From Sphingobacterium haloxyli (GTDB lineage: Bacteria; Bacteroidota; Bacteroidia; Sphingobacteriales; Sphingobacteriaceae), in contig NZ_PVBQ01000014.1 in assembly GCF_002980525.1 (NCBI RefSeq), forward strand, positions 49,676-113,675: 64,000 nucleotides of DNA. Direction: 5' to 3'. A program made the translations under genes and the position numbers. The notes beneath the pieces were generated by a model. The model ran no database searches. It had not been told where the DNA came from and saw only the letters and a list, made by a program, of their open reading frames with translations. Below, piece by piece: positions 17,290 through 25,266 of this stretch. Numbering within the stretch: the first letter of the stretch is position 1; every line of letters starts with the position of its first letter.

Positions 17290-18336
17290 TTAATAAAAGG
17301 TAATATATTTTTTAATATTAACTACTACGTTACTGCCAATGGCGATATTGGATAATGGGTGTAAAATGGCATGCAAAGCAAGCTGTCCGTTAGTCAATAC
17401 TAATTCTTTGTAGAAGCCGCGAAAACGTATATCTTTTACTTGAAATGGTCCTTGTGCGTGTTCTTCAAAGATGACATCCTCCTGATGAATTCCGATAGTA
17501 TGGTGTGATGAGATGCCTAGTAGAGCGGCCTGATCGGAAGATAATATGTTACTCCTTGCAAGAAGTTGCGCCGTGTAGCTGTGGGTAGGGGTGTAATAAA
17601 GTGTTGCTGGAGGTCCCTGTTCAATTATTTTCGCGTTTTTCATGACGATTAATTCATCGGCCATAGCAAGAACCTCAGTAGGGTCATGGGAAACCAAAAG
17701 TACCGTAAGGCCCGTTTCTTCTACGATCCGTCGAATATCTTGTTGTAGTGCATCTCGAAATGCCGCGTCTACTTGGTTGAATGGTTCATCCATGAGCAGT
17801 ACTTCCGGCTCGTTTACCAAAGCACGCGCGATAGCGACCCGTTGTTTTTCTCCACCACTCAAGTCAGCTATTCGTTGTTGTCCAAGATGCAGAATCTTTA
17901 GTCTGTCTAGTGTTTCACGTGTCTTAGACTCTTTCAGTGCAAGATCGGTGTTGGGTAGCTGGGATGCGATATTATCCCAGATCTTTGCGTACAGATTGAG
18001 GTCGTCAAATCCTTGTGATACTAGTCTCATAGCGTCATGCCCTGGGATCAGTTTGTCTTTTCGAGTGGGAACTAACCAACCCCGATAACGTACTTCCCCT
18101 GAAGAAGGCTCCAATAGACCGTATATAAGCTTTAATAGCGTGCTTTTGCCACTTCCTGATTCTCCGATAATCGCTGTGATCTTCCCTTCAGTAATTCCAA
18201 AATCTACCTTATTCACTGCGACAACATCCTGTTTCGCATGGAAAGTATGCGAAAGATTTTCACCATAAATAAGGGGCGTCCCCGTTTTTTGTTGATCGGT
18301 AGGGATGTATTGACAAGAAGAGGTTTGTTGTACCAT
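17290..18336 (-). CDS. ABC transporter ATPase, PotA/FbpC-like, orphan
   Basis: A 348-residue ATPase. Walker A is GESGSGKST (about 57-65), the signature is LSGGEKQR, Walker B is VLLMDEP and the switch His is in VSHD. A C-terminal extension of about 100 residues resembles the TOBE-like regulatory domain of import ATPases (CUT1/PotA/FbpC). No permease or binding-protein gene is adjacent; the flanks are an esterase on the opposite strand and a sigma-factor operon. The partner must be elsewhere. The substrate cannot be read from the sequence. Confidence 0.85.
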   Translation of the reverse strand: MVQQTSSCQYIPTDQQKTGTPLIYGENLSHTFHAKQDVVAVNKVDFGITEGKITAIIGESGSGKSTLLKLIYGLLEPSSGEVRYRGWLVPTRKDKLIPGHDAMRLVSQGFDDLNLYAKIWDNIASQLPNTDLALKESKTRETLDRLKILHLGQQRIADLSGGEKQRVAIARALVNEPEVLLMDEPFNQVDAAFRDALQQDIRRIVEETGLTVLLVSHDPTEVLAMADELIVMKNAKIIEQGPPATLYYTPTHSYTAQLLARSNILSSDQAALLGISSHHTIGIHQEDVIFEEHAQGPFQVKDIRFRGFYKELVLTNGQLALHAILHPLSNIAIGSNVVVNIKKYITFY

Positions 18337-18410
18337 AGAGAATAATTAACCTTGTATGGTACAAAAGTAAGATATTTTAGGAACAAAGACAGTTCCTTTC
18401 CTCTATGCCC

Positions 18411-19199
18411 TTAGAACCCTAATGTAAGCCCGAATGTGAAATTGTTTAAGTTTTCTTGGTTCGGACTATTCTCGAACATATCATTCATGTAGTATTTAGC
18501 GAAAACGCCGAGTGATCCAAATCCTACCCGCGCGAACATCCCATATTGAAAACTGGCCAAATTGTAGTTATCCCTGAACTTTTGTTTACCTTGTTCTTCG
18601 CTTTTGAATCGTTGCGTTCCTTTGAGAAGCACACCCGTCATTGCACCAAAAGCAATTTTGGGTCGGTGACCGTTATGGTTTCTACGTCCTCGCCATTCGA
18701 AACTTAGCGGCGTGCGAAGATAAGTCGATGTAAATATGTTTTTTTTGTAAGTAATATCGGACGGGCTATAAGCCAATGGAGTTGCTTCTGTATCTAGAAT
18801 AATGTCATTTTTTAACCTAAGGTAATTCCACTCAAAACCTGCGGATATATATACTTTGAATGCATCGTTAAAACGAACGCCAAATTGCGCAACGTCAAAC
18901 CCAAAATTAGATGCCTTCTTGTATTTTAAAAACTGATTTTCGTCTCCTAATGTGAAACTCCCGTCGTCTATCAAGCGGGAAAATCCCCAATCTATCCGCG
19001 TAAAAGTAAGCCCGCCGAATACACGCGGATATTTGATTACCTTGCCACGGTCGTCATAGTCTTTTTTCCCCAAAGTTGGTTCGAGGTCGATTTTTCTGGC
19101 GAGCGTATCATTGCCTTCGTCTTCTTGTGCAAAAGAATGTTGTACGGAGAAAAGTAACGCTATACCGACTAATCCTGTAAATAATAAGTTCGTCTTCAT
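18411..19199 (-). CDS. Outer-membrane beta-barrel protein of the sigma-factor operon
   Basis: A 262-residue protein with a signal peptide (about 1-24, ending SFA-QED). It has alternating polar/aromatic beta strands to the end, with a terminal aromatic residue (LTLGF) typical of outer-membrane barrels. A short Asp/Glu-rich segment follows the signal. It is the third gene after an ECF sigma factor and an anti-sigma-like protein, separated by 6 bp. It may be the envelope component whose state feeds the regulators or which they control. No substrate is evident. Confidence 0.75.
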   Translation of the reverse strand: MKTNLLFTGLVGIALLFSVQHSFAQEDEGNDTLARKIDLEPTLGKKDYDDRGKVIKYPRVFGGLTFTRIDWGFSRLIDDGSFTLGDENQFLKYKKASNFGFDVAQFGVRFNDAFKVYISAGFEWNYLRLKNDIILDTEATPLAYSPSDITYKKNIFTSTYLRTPLSFEWRGRRNHNGHRPKIAFGAMTGVLLKGTQRFKSEEQGKQKFRDNYNLASFQYGMFARVGFGSLGVFAKYYMNDMFENSPNQENLNNFTFGLTLGF

Positions 19200-19205
19200 A
19201 ATCGA

Positions 19206-19970
19206 TTATCTTCTTTTTTTATTACGGTTTTTCACAAAGCTATTGACTACGTCAAGACGAAGGAATCCTTCTTCGTCTTTACTAAATTGAACGGTTGTAT
19301 TATCCGTTGGGTTTAATGCATCTGATATTTTGTTCAGAATGGTCGGCACTATACCTTCGGTTGGCTTTCGAGTAGAGGCTAACATGCTTTCTTCAGTTTC
19401 CGGACTATCAATCAGTGGAGCGACAGGCGGGACACTGATAGCATACTTCTGTGGTGCTTTGTCATCCACATCCATATCAAGACCAGCGGTAAGACCTACT
19501 GAAACACCAGCTGGTTCGAGTCCGACGAGCTCCACACGCGGTTCTTCCGTTAGAGATAAATGTTCGTTAACAGGATCTTTTTTCTCGGATATGGAAGCCA
19601 TCTGCATAAACTCTTCCTTTTTTGTCACTTCTTGTTCGGACCGCTCAACCTGTTCTTTTATAACAGGGATAACCGTCCGAGCTAAGTTGGATGATTCTCG
19701 CCCGGTGTTCGTCACTGCGGTTGTCGGGATCTCCGTCTGTGCTGTAATTGATGCATCTTCTTTCAACGTCATAGTATTATATAATAACGTAATCAAGCCG
19801 AGACATCCAACGGCCATCGCGGCATAACTTATCCAACTCAGTCTTCTGACGGGGACAACTTTTTTCTGATCTAACCGGTTTTCGATTTGATGCCAGATGT
19901 TGTTTCTTGGACGAACACTATGCCGTTCCAAATGCTCCTGAAATAGTTTGTCTAAATCTTTATCGTTCAT
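19206..19970 (-). CDS. Membrane protein, probable anti-sigma factor
   Basis: From the ATG at 19970 the product has 254 residues: a cytoplasmic N-terminal part (about 1-45, DLDKLFQEHLERHSVRPRNNIWHQI...), one transmembrane helix (about 46-66) and a long, acidic, low-complexity periplasmic region. This is the layout of Bacteroidetes anti-sigma factors, although the N-terminal part has no recognisable zinc motif. The ATG overlaps the end of the sigma gene by 11 bp, implying coupled translation. A GTG 15 nt upstream is an alternative start. The assignment as anti-sigma factor is inferred from position and topology. Confidence 0.7.
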   Translation of the reverse strand: MNDKDLDKLFQEHLERHSVRPRNNIWHQIENRLDQKKVVPVRRLSWISYAAMAVGCLGLITLLYNTMTLKEDASITAQTEIPTTAVTNTGRESSNLARTVIPVIKEQVERSEQEVTKKEEFMQMASISEKKDPVNEHLSLTEEPRVELVGLEPAGVSVGLTAGLDMDVDDKAPQKYAISVPPVAPLIDSPETEESMLASTRKPTEGIVPTILNKISDALNPTDNTTVQFSKDEEGFLRLDVVNSFVKNRNKKRR

Positions 19971-20535
19971 AACCGATATTTTCACTTTTCATCAATTTCT
20001 CTTTAAGCCACTGTCGTGCCCTAGACAGTTGTGACTTGGAACTGCCCTCACTAATGGACAGCATTTGTGCAATTTCTTTATGCGAGTAGCCCTCGATCAC
20101 GTAAAGGTTAAAGACTGTTCGGTAACCTAACGGAAGCGTTGTCACCATAGCTAACAGATCTTTATACTGCAGGTTTTCGTCGCTTCCCGAGCGACTATCT
20201 ACCACTGGATAATCAAACGTAAGCGGTTCAAAACCATGTTTGTTTTTCGTCCGGTGCAATTCGATAGCCGTGTTGACCATGATTTTACGAATCCAGCCTT
20301 CTAATGAACCCTTATTATCAAACAACTGCCCCTTTGTGAATACCTTAATGAATCCCGCTTGAAGAATTTCCTCTGCTTCCGATTCATGTTGTGCGTAACG
20401 TAGACACACCCCAAACATTCGACCGGATAACGTTTGATACAACTGAAATTGCGCCTTGCGATTTCCCGCTAGACAGGCATTCCATAAGATATCTAAGTTC
20501 CTGTTATCCAATTTCAGATTAGTCTTTAATAACAA
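19960..20535 (-). CDS. ECF RNA polymerase sigma factor
   Basis: A 191-residue sigma-70-family factor. Region 2 lies at about 22-90 (FQLYQTLSGRMFGVCLRYAQ, EEILQAGFIKVF) and region 4 at about 120-180 (LPLGYRTVFNLYVIEGYSHKEIAQ, SEGSSKSQLSRARQWLKEKL). It directs RNA polymerase to a specific regulon, probably including its own operon. It heads a three-gene set with an anti-sigma-like protein and an outer-membrane barrel. Confidence 0.92.
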   Translation of the reverse strand: MLLKTNLKLDNRNLDILWNACLAGNRKAQFQLYQTLSGRMFGVCLRYAQHESEAEEILQAGFIKVFTKGQLFDNKGSLEGWIRKIMVNTAIELHRTKNKHGFEPLTFDYPVVDSRSGSDENLQYKDLLAMVTTLPLGYRTVFNLYVIEGYSHKEIAQMLSISEGSSKSQLSRARQWLKEKLMKSENIGYER

Positions 20536-20574
20536 GACGATGATAATTGCACAAAGGTTGCATGAAGAAGAAAA

Positions 20575-20988
20575 TTACTTTATTACGATCGTTCTCCTGT
20601 TATCCGCAGGGGAAACGTCAAGCGTTATCCGACGGGATTCTTCCGGAAGGAGGTTAGGGATTTTTTCCGGCCATTCTACAAAGCAATAAGCATCTGTATA
20701 AAAGTACTCTTCGTACCCCATATCCAGGGCTTCTTCTTCATGCTTTAGCCGATAAAAGTCAAAATGGTATACAGGTCCGTGGGGTGAATTGTACTCATTG
20801 ACGATAGAGAATGTGGGGCTACTTGTATTATCAGTTACGCCTAGCGCCCTGCAAAAGGAACTAACTAGCGTTGTTTTACCCGCCCCCATGTTGCCATAAA
20901 GCAAAAAAATCCTGTCATTTGGGAAATCGGATAGTATCTGTTGGGCCGCAACTTCCAGTTCTTGAAGATTATTCACGACAATTTTCAT
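20575..20988 (-). CDS. tsaE: tRNA threonylcarbamoyladenosine biosynthesis ATPase (TsaE)
   Basis: A 137-residue P-loop ATPase. Walker A is YGNMGAGKTTL (about 34-44), and the family motifs SSPTFSIVNEY and HFDFYRL follow. TsaE helps the TsaBD complex put t6A37 on ANN-decoding tRNAs. The ATG at 20988 is chosen because the family begins close to the MKIVVNN sequence and an upstream in-frame start would overlap porX. It lies 34 bp after porX on the same strand. Confidence 0.93.
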   Translation of the reverse strand: MKIVVNNLQELEVAAQQILSDFPNDRIFLLYGNMGAGKTTLVSSFCRALGVTDNTSSPTFSIVNEYNSPHGPVYHFDFYRLKHEEEALDMGYEEYFYTDAYCFVEWPEKIPNLLPEESRRITLDVSPADNRRTIVIK

Positions 20989-21022
20989 CTTGATAAATTG
21001 TTCTTTAAAGGTGATGAAGTTC

Positions 21023-22579
21023 TCATTTAGGTGTATAAACCGCATAGGGAATGATCATCTCTTCTAAGGAGACCCCCCCATGTTGAAACGTTTCGTTATA
21101 ATAGTTGACAAAATGATTATAGTTATTTGGGTAGACAAAATAATAATCATCTTTGGTAAACACAAATGTTGAGCTTACGTTAAGTTTAGGAAGTTGTGCA
21201 TCATGTGGGTTTTTGATAACAAACACTTCCTTGTTTTTATAATTCAAATTTCTTCCTTGTTTGTACCGCAGGTTCGTATTTGTGTTTCTGTCGCCAATAA
21301 TCTTACTCGGCTTCTTAACCCGTATCGTGCCATGGTCGGTCGTGACGATAACGCGCACGTTTCGCTGTGCGAGCCACTTTAAAGCATCCAACAACGGGGA
21401 GTGCTCAAACCAGGATAGCGTTAGCGAGCGATAGGCTCTTTCGTCGTTTGCCAGTTCCCGAATCATAGCCATATCCGTTCGGGCGTGCGATAGCATGTCG
21501 ACAAAGTTGTAAACCAAAACGTTTAAATCGTATTGCATCAGGTTATTCATTGAATCAACAATGTCTCTTCCTTGGCTTAATGTGATTATTTTGTGATAGG
21601 AATGTCTTAAATCCCGTCGATAGATTCGATTGATTTGATCCGCTAAGAATTTATCTTCATGTAAGTTTTTACCTCCCTCATCATCATCGTTTTGCCAAAA
21701 ATCGGGAAACCTTTTCTCCATTTCCAGTGGTGTCAAGCCACTGAAGATCGCATTTCTTGCGTACTGGGTGGCTGTTGGCAAGATGCTATAGTAGGCATCT
21801 TCCTCCTCTAACCGATAATAATCTGTTATGACTTCGTTGATTACTTTCCATTGATCATACCGCAAGTTATCAATTAAGAAGAAAAAAGTAGGTCGCTCTT
21901 TGTCTAGATGAGGAAATACTTTGGTTTTAAAGAGATGATGTGATTGAATCGGACCTTCTTCCTTGTTTTGTATCCAATTTAAATAATTCTTTTCTATAAA
22001 CTTAGAAAACAAAGTGTTGGCTTCAGATTTTTGCATCGTAAGAATCTCATGCATACCTGCATCTTCCAGCTTCTGCAAAGAAAGTTCCCAGTAAATAAGT
22101 TTACGATAAGCCTCTACCCACTGCTTATAATCTAGGTCGTCATTGATGGTCATTCCGAGATTCCGGAATTCCTGTTGATAAGCCATAGAGGTCTTTTCAC
22201 TGACCAGCCGTTTATTCTCGGTGAATTTTTTTATGGTCAAGAGGATCTGCTTGGGATTGACAGGTTTAATTAGATAATCGTCTATTTTGGAACCAATCGC
22301 GTCTTCCATCAGATGTTCCTCCTCGTTCTTCGTTACCAATACTGTAGGGATGGTCGGGTTGATGGTTTTTAATATGGCAAGTGTTTCCAGTCCCGTTTTA
22401 CCAGGCATATTCTCATCTAGAAAAACGAGATCAAAGGGCTCGTTCTGAAAAGCGTCCACCGCATCATTACCGTTGTTAACGGTTTTCACCCGATAGCCTC
22501 TCTCTTCCAATAATAGGATATGTGGTCTTAAAAATTCAATTTCATCATCAGCCCACAGTATATGTATTTTTTGTATCAT
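21023..22579 (-). CDS. porX: PorX, type IX secretion response regulator with PglZ domain
   Basis: A 518-residue two-domain protein. The CheY-like receiver (1-120) has the acidic pair DDE (11-13) and phospho-acceptor Asp55 in FLDENMPG. A helical linker follows (about 125-230). The PglZ/alkaline-phosphatase-like domain (about 230-518) shows FFFLIDNLRYDQW and VIVTTDHGTIRV. PorX with the kinase PorY controls type IX secretion genes; the PglZ domain hydrolyses oligonucleotides in known homologs. It is placed upstream of tsaE, an order I believe is common in Sphingobacteria. It implies a T9SS elsewhere in the genome. Confidence 0.92.
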   Translation of the reverse strand: MIQKIHILWADDEIEFLRPHILLLEERGYRVKTVNNGNDAVDAFQNEPFDLVFLDENMPGKTGLETLAILKTINPTIPTVLVTKNEEEHLMEDAIGSKIDDYLIKPVNPKQILLTIKKFTENKRLVSEKTSMAYQQEFRNLGMTINDDLDYKQWVEAYRKLIYWELSLQKLEDAGMHEILTMQKSEANTLFSKFIEKNYLNWIQNKEEGPIQSHHLFKTKVFPHLDKERPTFFFLIDNLRYDQWKVINEVITDYYRLEEEDAYYSILPTATQYARNAIFSGLTPLEMEKRFPDFWQNDDDEGGKNLHEDKFLADQINRIYRRDLRHSYHKIITLSQGRDIVDSMNNLMQYDLNVLVYNFVDMLSHARTDMAMIRELANDERAYRSLTLSWFEHSPLLDALKWLAQRNVRVIVTTDHGTIRVKKPSKIIGDRNTNTNLRYKQGRNLNYKNKEVFVIKNPHDAQLPKLNVSSTFVFTKDDYYFVYPNNYNHFVNYYNETFQHGGVSLEEMIIPYAVYTPK

Positions 22580-22611
22580 GTATTTTTAACATTAATTAAC
22601 TTCATTCTCCT

Positions 22612-22795
22612 TATCTTTGCGCTTAATTTAGACATCCGAAGGCGCTTAAGCACCAAAGGAAAAAGAAAGAGAGATGAACTGCTATGTAGAAGTAGAAAGC
22701 GCTTGTCCTCGTATATGAACTACCTTTGAACTCTTTTGGGACTACAATTGTAGTTATTTGTTGAAAAGCGTCCGTTCGTGTCTCAAACATAGACA
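22612..22795 (+). ncRNA. Candidate structured RNA with long terminal stem
   Basis: A TATCTTTG box (22612-22619) is followed by about 170 nt with no ORF. The 5' arm (22627-22647, starting TTTAGACA) pairs with the 3' arm (22766-22787, ending TGTCTCAAA) over about 20 bp with only small bulges. Inside, CAAAGG and CCTTTG (about 22652-22657 and 22723-22728) can pair, and a 14-nt palindrome sits at 22741-22754. A long bulged end stem, an internal region and about 170 nt total resemble 6S RNA, but I cannot confirm the family. It could also be part of a long leader of the HD gene. A strong A/T hairpin follows. Confidence 0.4.
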
Positions 22796-22845
22796 AATTC
22801 ATTTTTATATGCAATATAATTATAGGTATATAAAAATGAATTTGT
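22793..22845. repeat. Perfect 18-bp A/T-rich inverted repeat
   Basis: Arms at 22793-22810 and 22828-22845 are exact complements (core ATTCATTTTTATAT), with a 17-nt loop. There is no T-run after it. It may end the candidate RNA upstream or act in regulation of the HD gene 76 bp downstream. Confidence 0.6.
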
Positions 22846-22921
22846 TCTAGCTCTCATCAGCCATTGAAAAGAAAATAGATGGATGAAATTTAAAGATAAT
22901 AATTAACATCATAGCGTAAAG

Positions 22922-24184
22922 TTGAATAAGAAAAAGATAATTAACGACCCTGTCTACGGATTTGTCTCTATTCCGTCGGCTTTTATTTTCGATCTTATTC
23001 AACATCCGTACTTGCAAAGGCTGCGGTTTATCAAACAAGTGAGCATGACGCATTTGGTATATCCAGGAGCGCTTCACACCCGTTTTCAACACGCAGTCGG
23101 CGCTATGCATCTCATGTCGTCGGCAATCGATACACTTCGTAACAAGAATGTGCCTATCAGCTATGACGAGGAAGAGGCCGTGTTGATTGCGATATTGCTG
23201 CACGATATAGGTCATGGCCCTTTTTCACATTCGTTAGAACATACGATTATTGAGGGTGTTTCGCATGAAATGCTTTCGTCGTTGTTGATGGATAAACTGA
23301 ACGAAGAGTTCGAAGGGAGACTATCCTTAGCGATTACGATTTTCAACGATCGTTATCCTAGAAAGTTTTTTCATCAATTAGTGTCCAGCCAATTGGATAT
23401 GGATCGTATGGATTATCTAAACCGCGATAGCTTTTTTACGGGAGTGTCGGAAGGCGTTATTTCTTTTGACCGTATTATTACGATGCTGAATGTGGAACAG
23501 GGCGAGCTGGTTGTGGAAGCGAAGGGAATTTATTCTATCGAAAAGTTCTTAATTGCTCGTCGCCTTATGTATTGGCAGGTTTATCTTCATAAAACCGTTG
23601 TCAGCGCAGAACAGATGCTTATTAAGATTCTTTATCGTGCTAAAGAACTGGCGGCGCAAGGACACGCCCTATTTGCCACAACGGCGTTAGGCCACTTCTT
23701 GAAAAATAAAATTAACCATCAAAATTTCTTAGCGGATACTCGTCATTTAGCGTGGTTTACTCGTTTAGATGATACCGATATTATGTCAGCTTTGAAAGAA
23801 TGGGTATATGACGAAGACAAAATATTAAGTACGCTGTGTCGAAAATTGATGGACAGAGATCTTCCGCGTACAGAACTTAGAAATACGCCGTTTTTACAAA
23901 CGGATGTGGATTTGATACGTGAAAAAGTGAAGGCTTACTTCGATTTAGAAGAAAGCGAAGTTGATTACTTCGTGTATACGCAAGTGATCCAAAACAGTGC
24001 TTATGATACACAACATAATACGATTAAAATCATAAACAACAGGGGGCATGTTCAGGATATTACGGAGGCCTCGGATGTTTCGAATATAGAAGCGTTGGCA
24101 AAGCGCGTGGTTAAATTTGCCATTTCCTATCCAAAGGAAATAGGGCACCCGCTGGATGAGGGGAATAATTTCTCAAAAAAATAG
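22922..24184 (+). CDS. HD-domain phosphohydrolase (dGTPase/SAMHD1-like)
   Basis: A 420-residue protein. The HD metal site is formed by HTRFQHAVGAMHL (about 52-64) and ILLHDIGHGPFSHSLEHT (about 90-107); the C-terminal half continues the family fold. Related proteins hydrolyse (d)NTPs or other nucleotides. The start is a TTG: the family N-terminus 'NKKKIINDPVYGF' begins right there and the next Met lies inside the domain. It heads the run HD-lpxD-lpxC/fabZ-lpxA. The substrate is unknown. Confidence 0.87.
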   Translation: MNKKKIINDPVYGFVSIPSAFIFDLIQHPYLQRLRFIKQVSMTHLVYPGALHTRFQHAVGAMHLMSSAIDTLRNKNVPISYDEEEAVLIAILLHDIGHGPFSHSLEHTIIEGVSHEMLSSLLMDKLNEEFEGRLSLAITIFNDRYPRKFFHQLVSSQLDMDRMDYLNRDSFFTGVSEGVISFDRIITMLNVEQGELVVEAKGIYSIEKFLIARRLMYWQVYLHKTVVSAEQMLIKILYRAKELAAQGHALFATTALGHFLKNKINHQNFLADTRHLAWFTRLDDTDIMSALKEWVYDEDKILSTLCRKLMDRDLPRTELRNTPFLQTDVDLIREKVKAYFDLEESEVDYFVYTQVIQNSAYDTQHNTIKIINNRGHVQDITEASDVSNIEALAKRVVKFAISYPKEIGHPLDEGNNFSKK

Positions 24185-24196
24185 CAAGAAAAAGTA

Positions 24197-24204
24197 TACA
24201 TTTG
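24197..24204 (+). promoter_or_regulatory. TAnnTTTG box directly upstream of lpxD
   Basis: TACATTTG ends 4 nt before the lpxD ATG. It could give a leaderless lpxD mRNA in addition to read-through from the HD gene. No clear -33 element is seen. Confidence 0.4.
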
Positions 24205-24208
24205 TAAG

Positions 24209-25252
24209 ATGCAATTTACTGCAAATCAAATAGCAACATTATTGAACGGATACGTTGAAGGAAACCCTGATGTTCTTGTAAATCAGTTGGCTAAGATTGA
24301 AGAGGGCGCAGAGGGAACATTAGCTTTTCTGTCAAATCCAAAATACGAACATTTCCTTTATGAGACAAACGCGTCCGTTGTTATCATCAATGAGGACCTG
24401 CAGTTGACTAAACCCGTTAACATTAGCTTAATTCGGGTTAAAGACGCATACTCTGCTTTTTCCGAACTTTTGCGTGTTTATGATCAGTTGCGTAACGAAC
24501 GCAGTGGGATTGAAGAGCCTTCTTTCATCCACGAATCTGCAAGTATAGGACGAGATTTATATTTCGGTGCTTTTTCTTATATCGGACGAGACGTTGTCAT
24601 CGGCGATCAGGTGAAGATATATCCTCAAGTATATATCGGAGATGGTGTTATCATTGGAAACAATACGATAGTCTATCCGGGCGTTAGAATTTATCACGAT
24701 AGTAAAATTGGAAACAACGTAGTACTTCATAGCGGTGTAATTGTAGGTAGTGATGGATTTGGTTTTGCCCCGCAAAAAGATGGTACTTATAGTAAAGTGC
24801 CCCAAATTGGAAATGTTGTCATTGAAGATCATGTGGAGGTTGGTGCTAATACTGTAATTGATCGAGCAACGCTTGGTTCTACAATCATTCGAAAAGGGGT
24901 GAAATTAGACAACCTCATACAAATAGCCCATAACGTGGAGATTGGCGCTAATACGGTGGCAGCTGCGCAAACAGGCATCTCTGGAAGCACGAAGATTGGA
25001 GAGCACGTCGTCTTAGGGGGACAGGTAGGCGTTGTGGGGCATATTCAAGTAGCAACGGGATCACAAATTCAAGCCCAATCGGGGGTGAATCGATCTATAG
25101 ACCAAGAAAATAAAAAATGGGGTGGCACTCCCGCCATGCCCTATAATAGTAACTTACGCTCGCACGTGATTTATAGCAAATTGCCTGCGCTAGAACAACG
25201 TGTTGCTGAACTGGAAGCCCGTCTTAAAGAACTCTATAACGAAACTCGATAA
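24209..25252 (+). CDS. lpxD: UDP-3-O-acylglucosamine N-acyltransferase (LpxD)
   Basis: Third step of lipid A synthesis: transfers a hydroxyacyl chain from ACP to the 2-amino group of UDP-3-O-acyl-glucosamine. The 347-residue length is typical. The N-terminal uridine-binding domain (1-100, with AFLSNPKYEHFLY) is followed by a left-handed beta-helix of hexapeptide repeats (about 108-290). The catalytic His lies in LIQIAHNVEIGANTV, and a C-terminal coiled helix ends the chain (LEQRVAELEARLKEL). It is followed after 14 bp by lpxC-fabZ. Confidence 0.95.
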   Translation: MQFTANQIATLLNGYVEGNPDVLVNQLAKIEEGAEGTLAFLSNPKYEHFLYETNASVVIINEDLQLTKPVNISLIRVKDAYSAFSELLRVYDQLRNERSGIEEPSFIHESASIGRDLYFGAFSYIGRDVVIGDQVKIYPQVYIGDGVIIGNNTIVYPGVRIYHDSKIGNNVVLHSGVIVGSDGFGFAPQKDGTYSKVPQIGNVVIEDHVEVGANTVIDRATLGSTIIRKGVKLDNLIQIAHNVEIGANTVAAAQTGISGSTKIGEHVVLGGQVGVVGHIQVATGSQIQAQSGVNRSIDQENKKWGGTPAMPYNSNLRSHVIYSKLPALEQRVAELEARLKELYNETR

Positions 25253-25266
25253 ATTTCCTAAATAGA

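Noticed and set aside
22721..22728. Second TAnnTTTG match (TACCTTTG) inside the RNA candidate
   Set aside because: It forms one arm of an internal helix and has no gene at a sensible distance; kept only as part of the RNA.
22623..23215. Minus-strand ORFs in the porX-HD gap and over the HD start
   Set aside because: They lie inside the structured-RNA candidate and opposite the HD gene, with no family resemblance.
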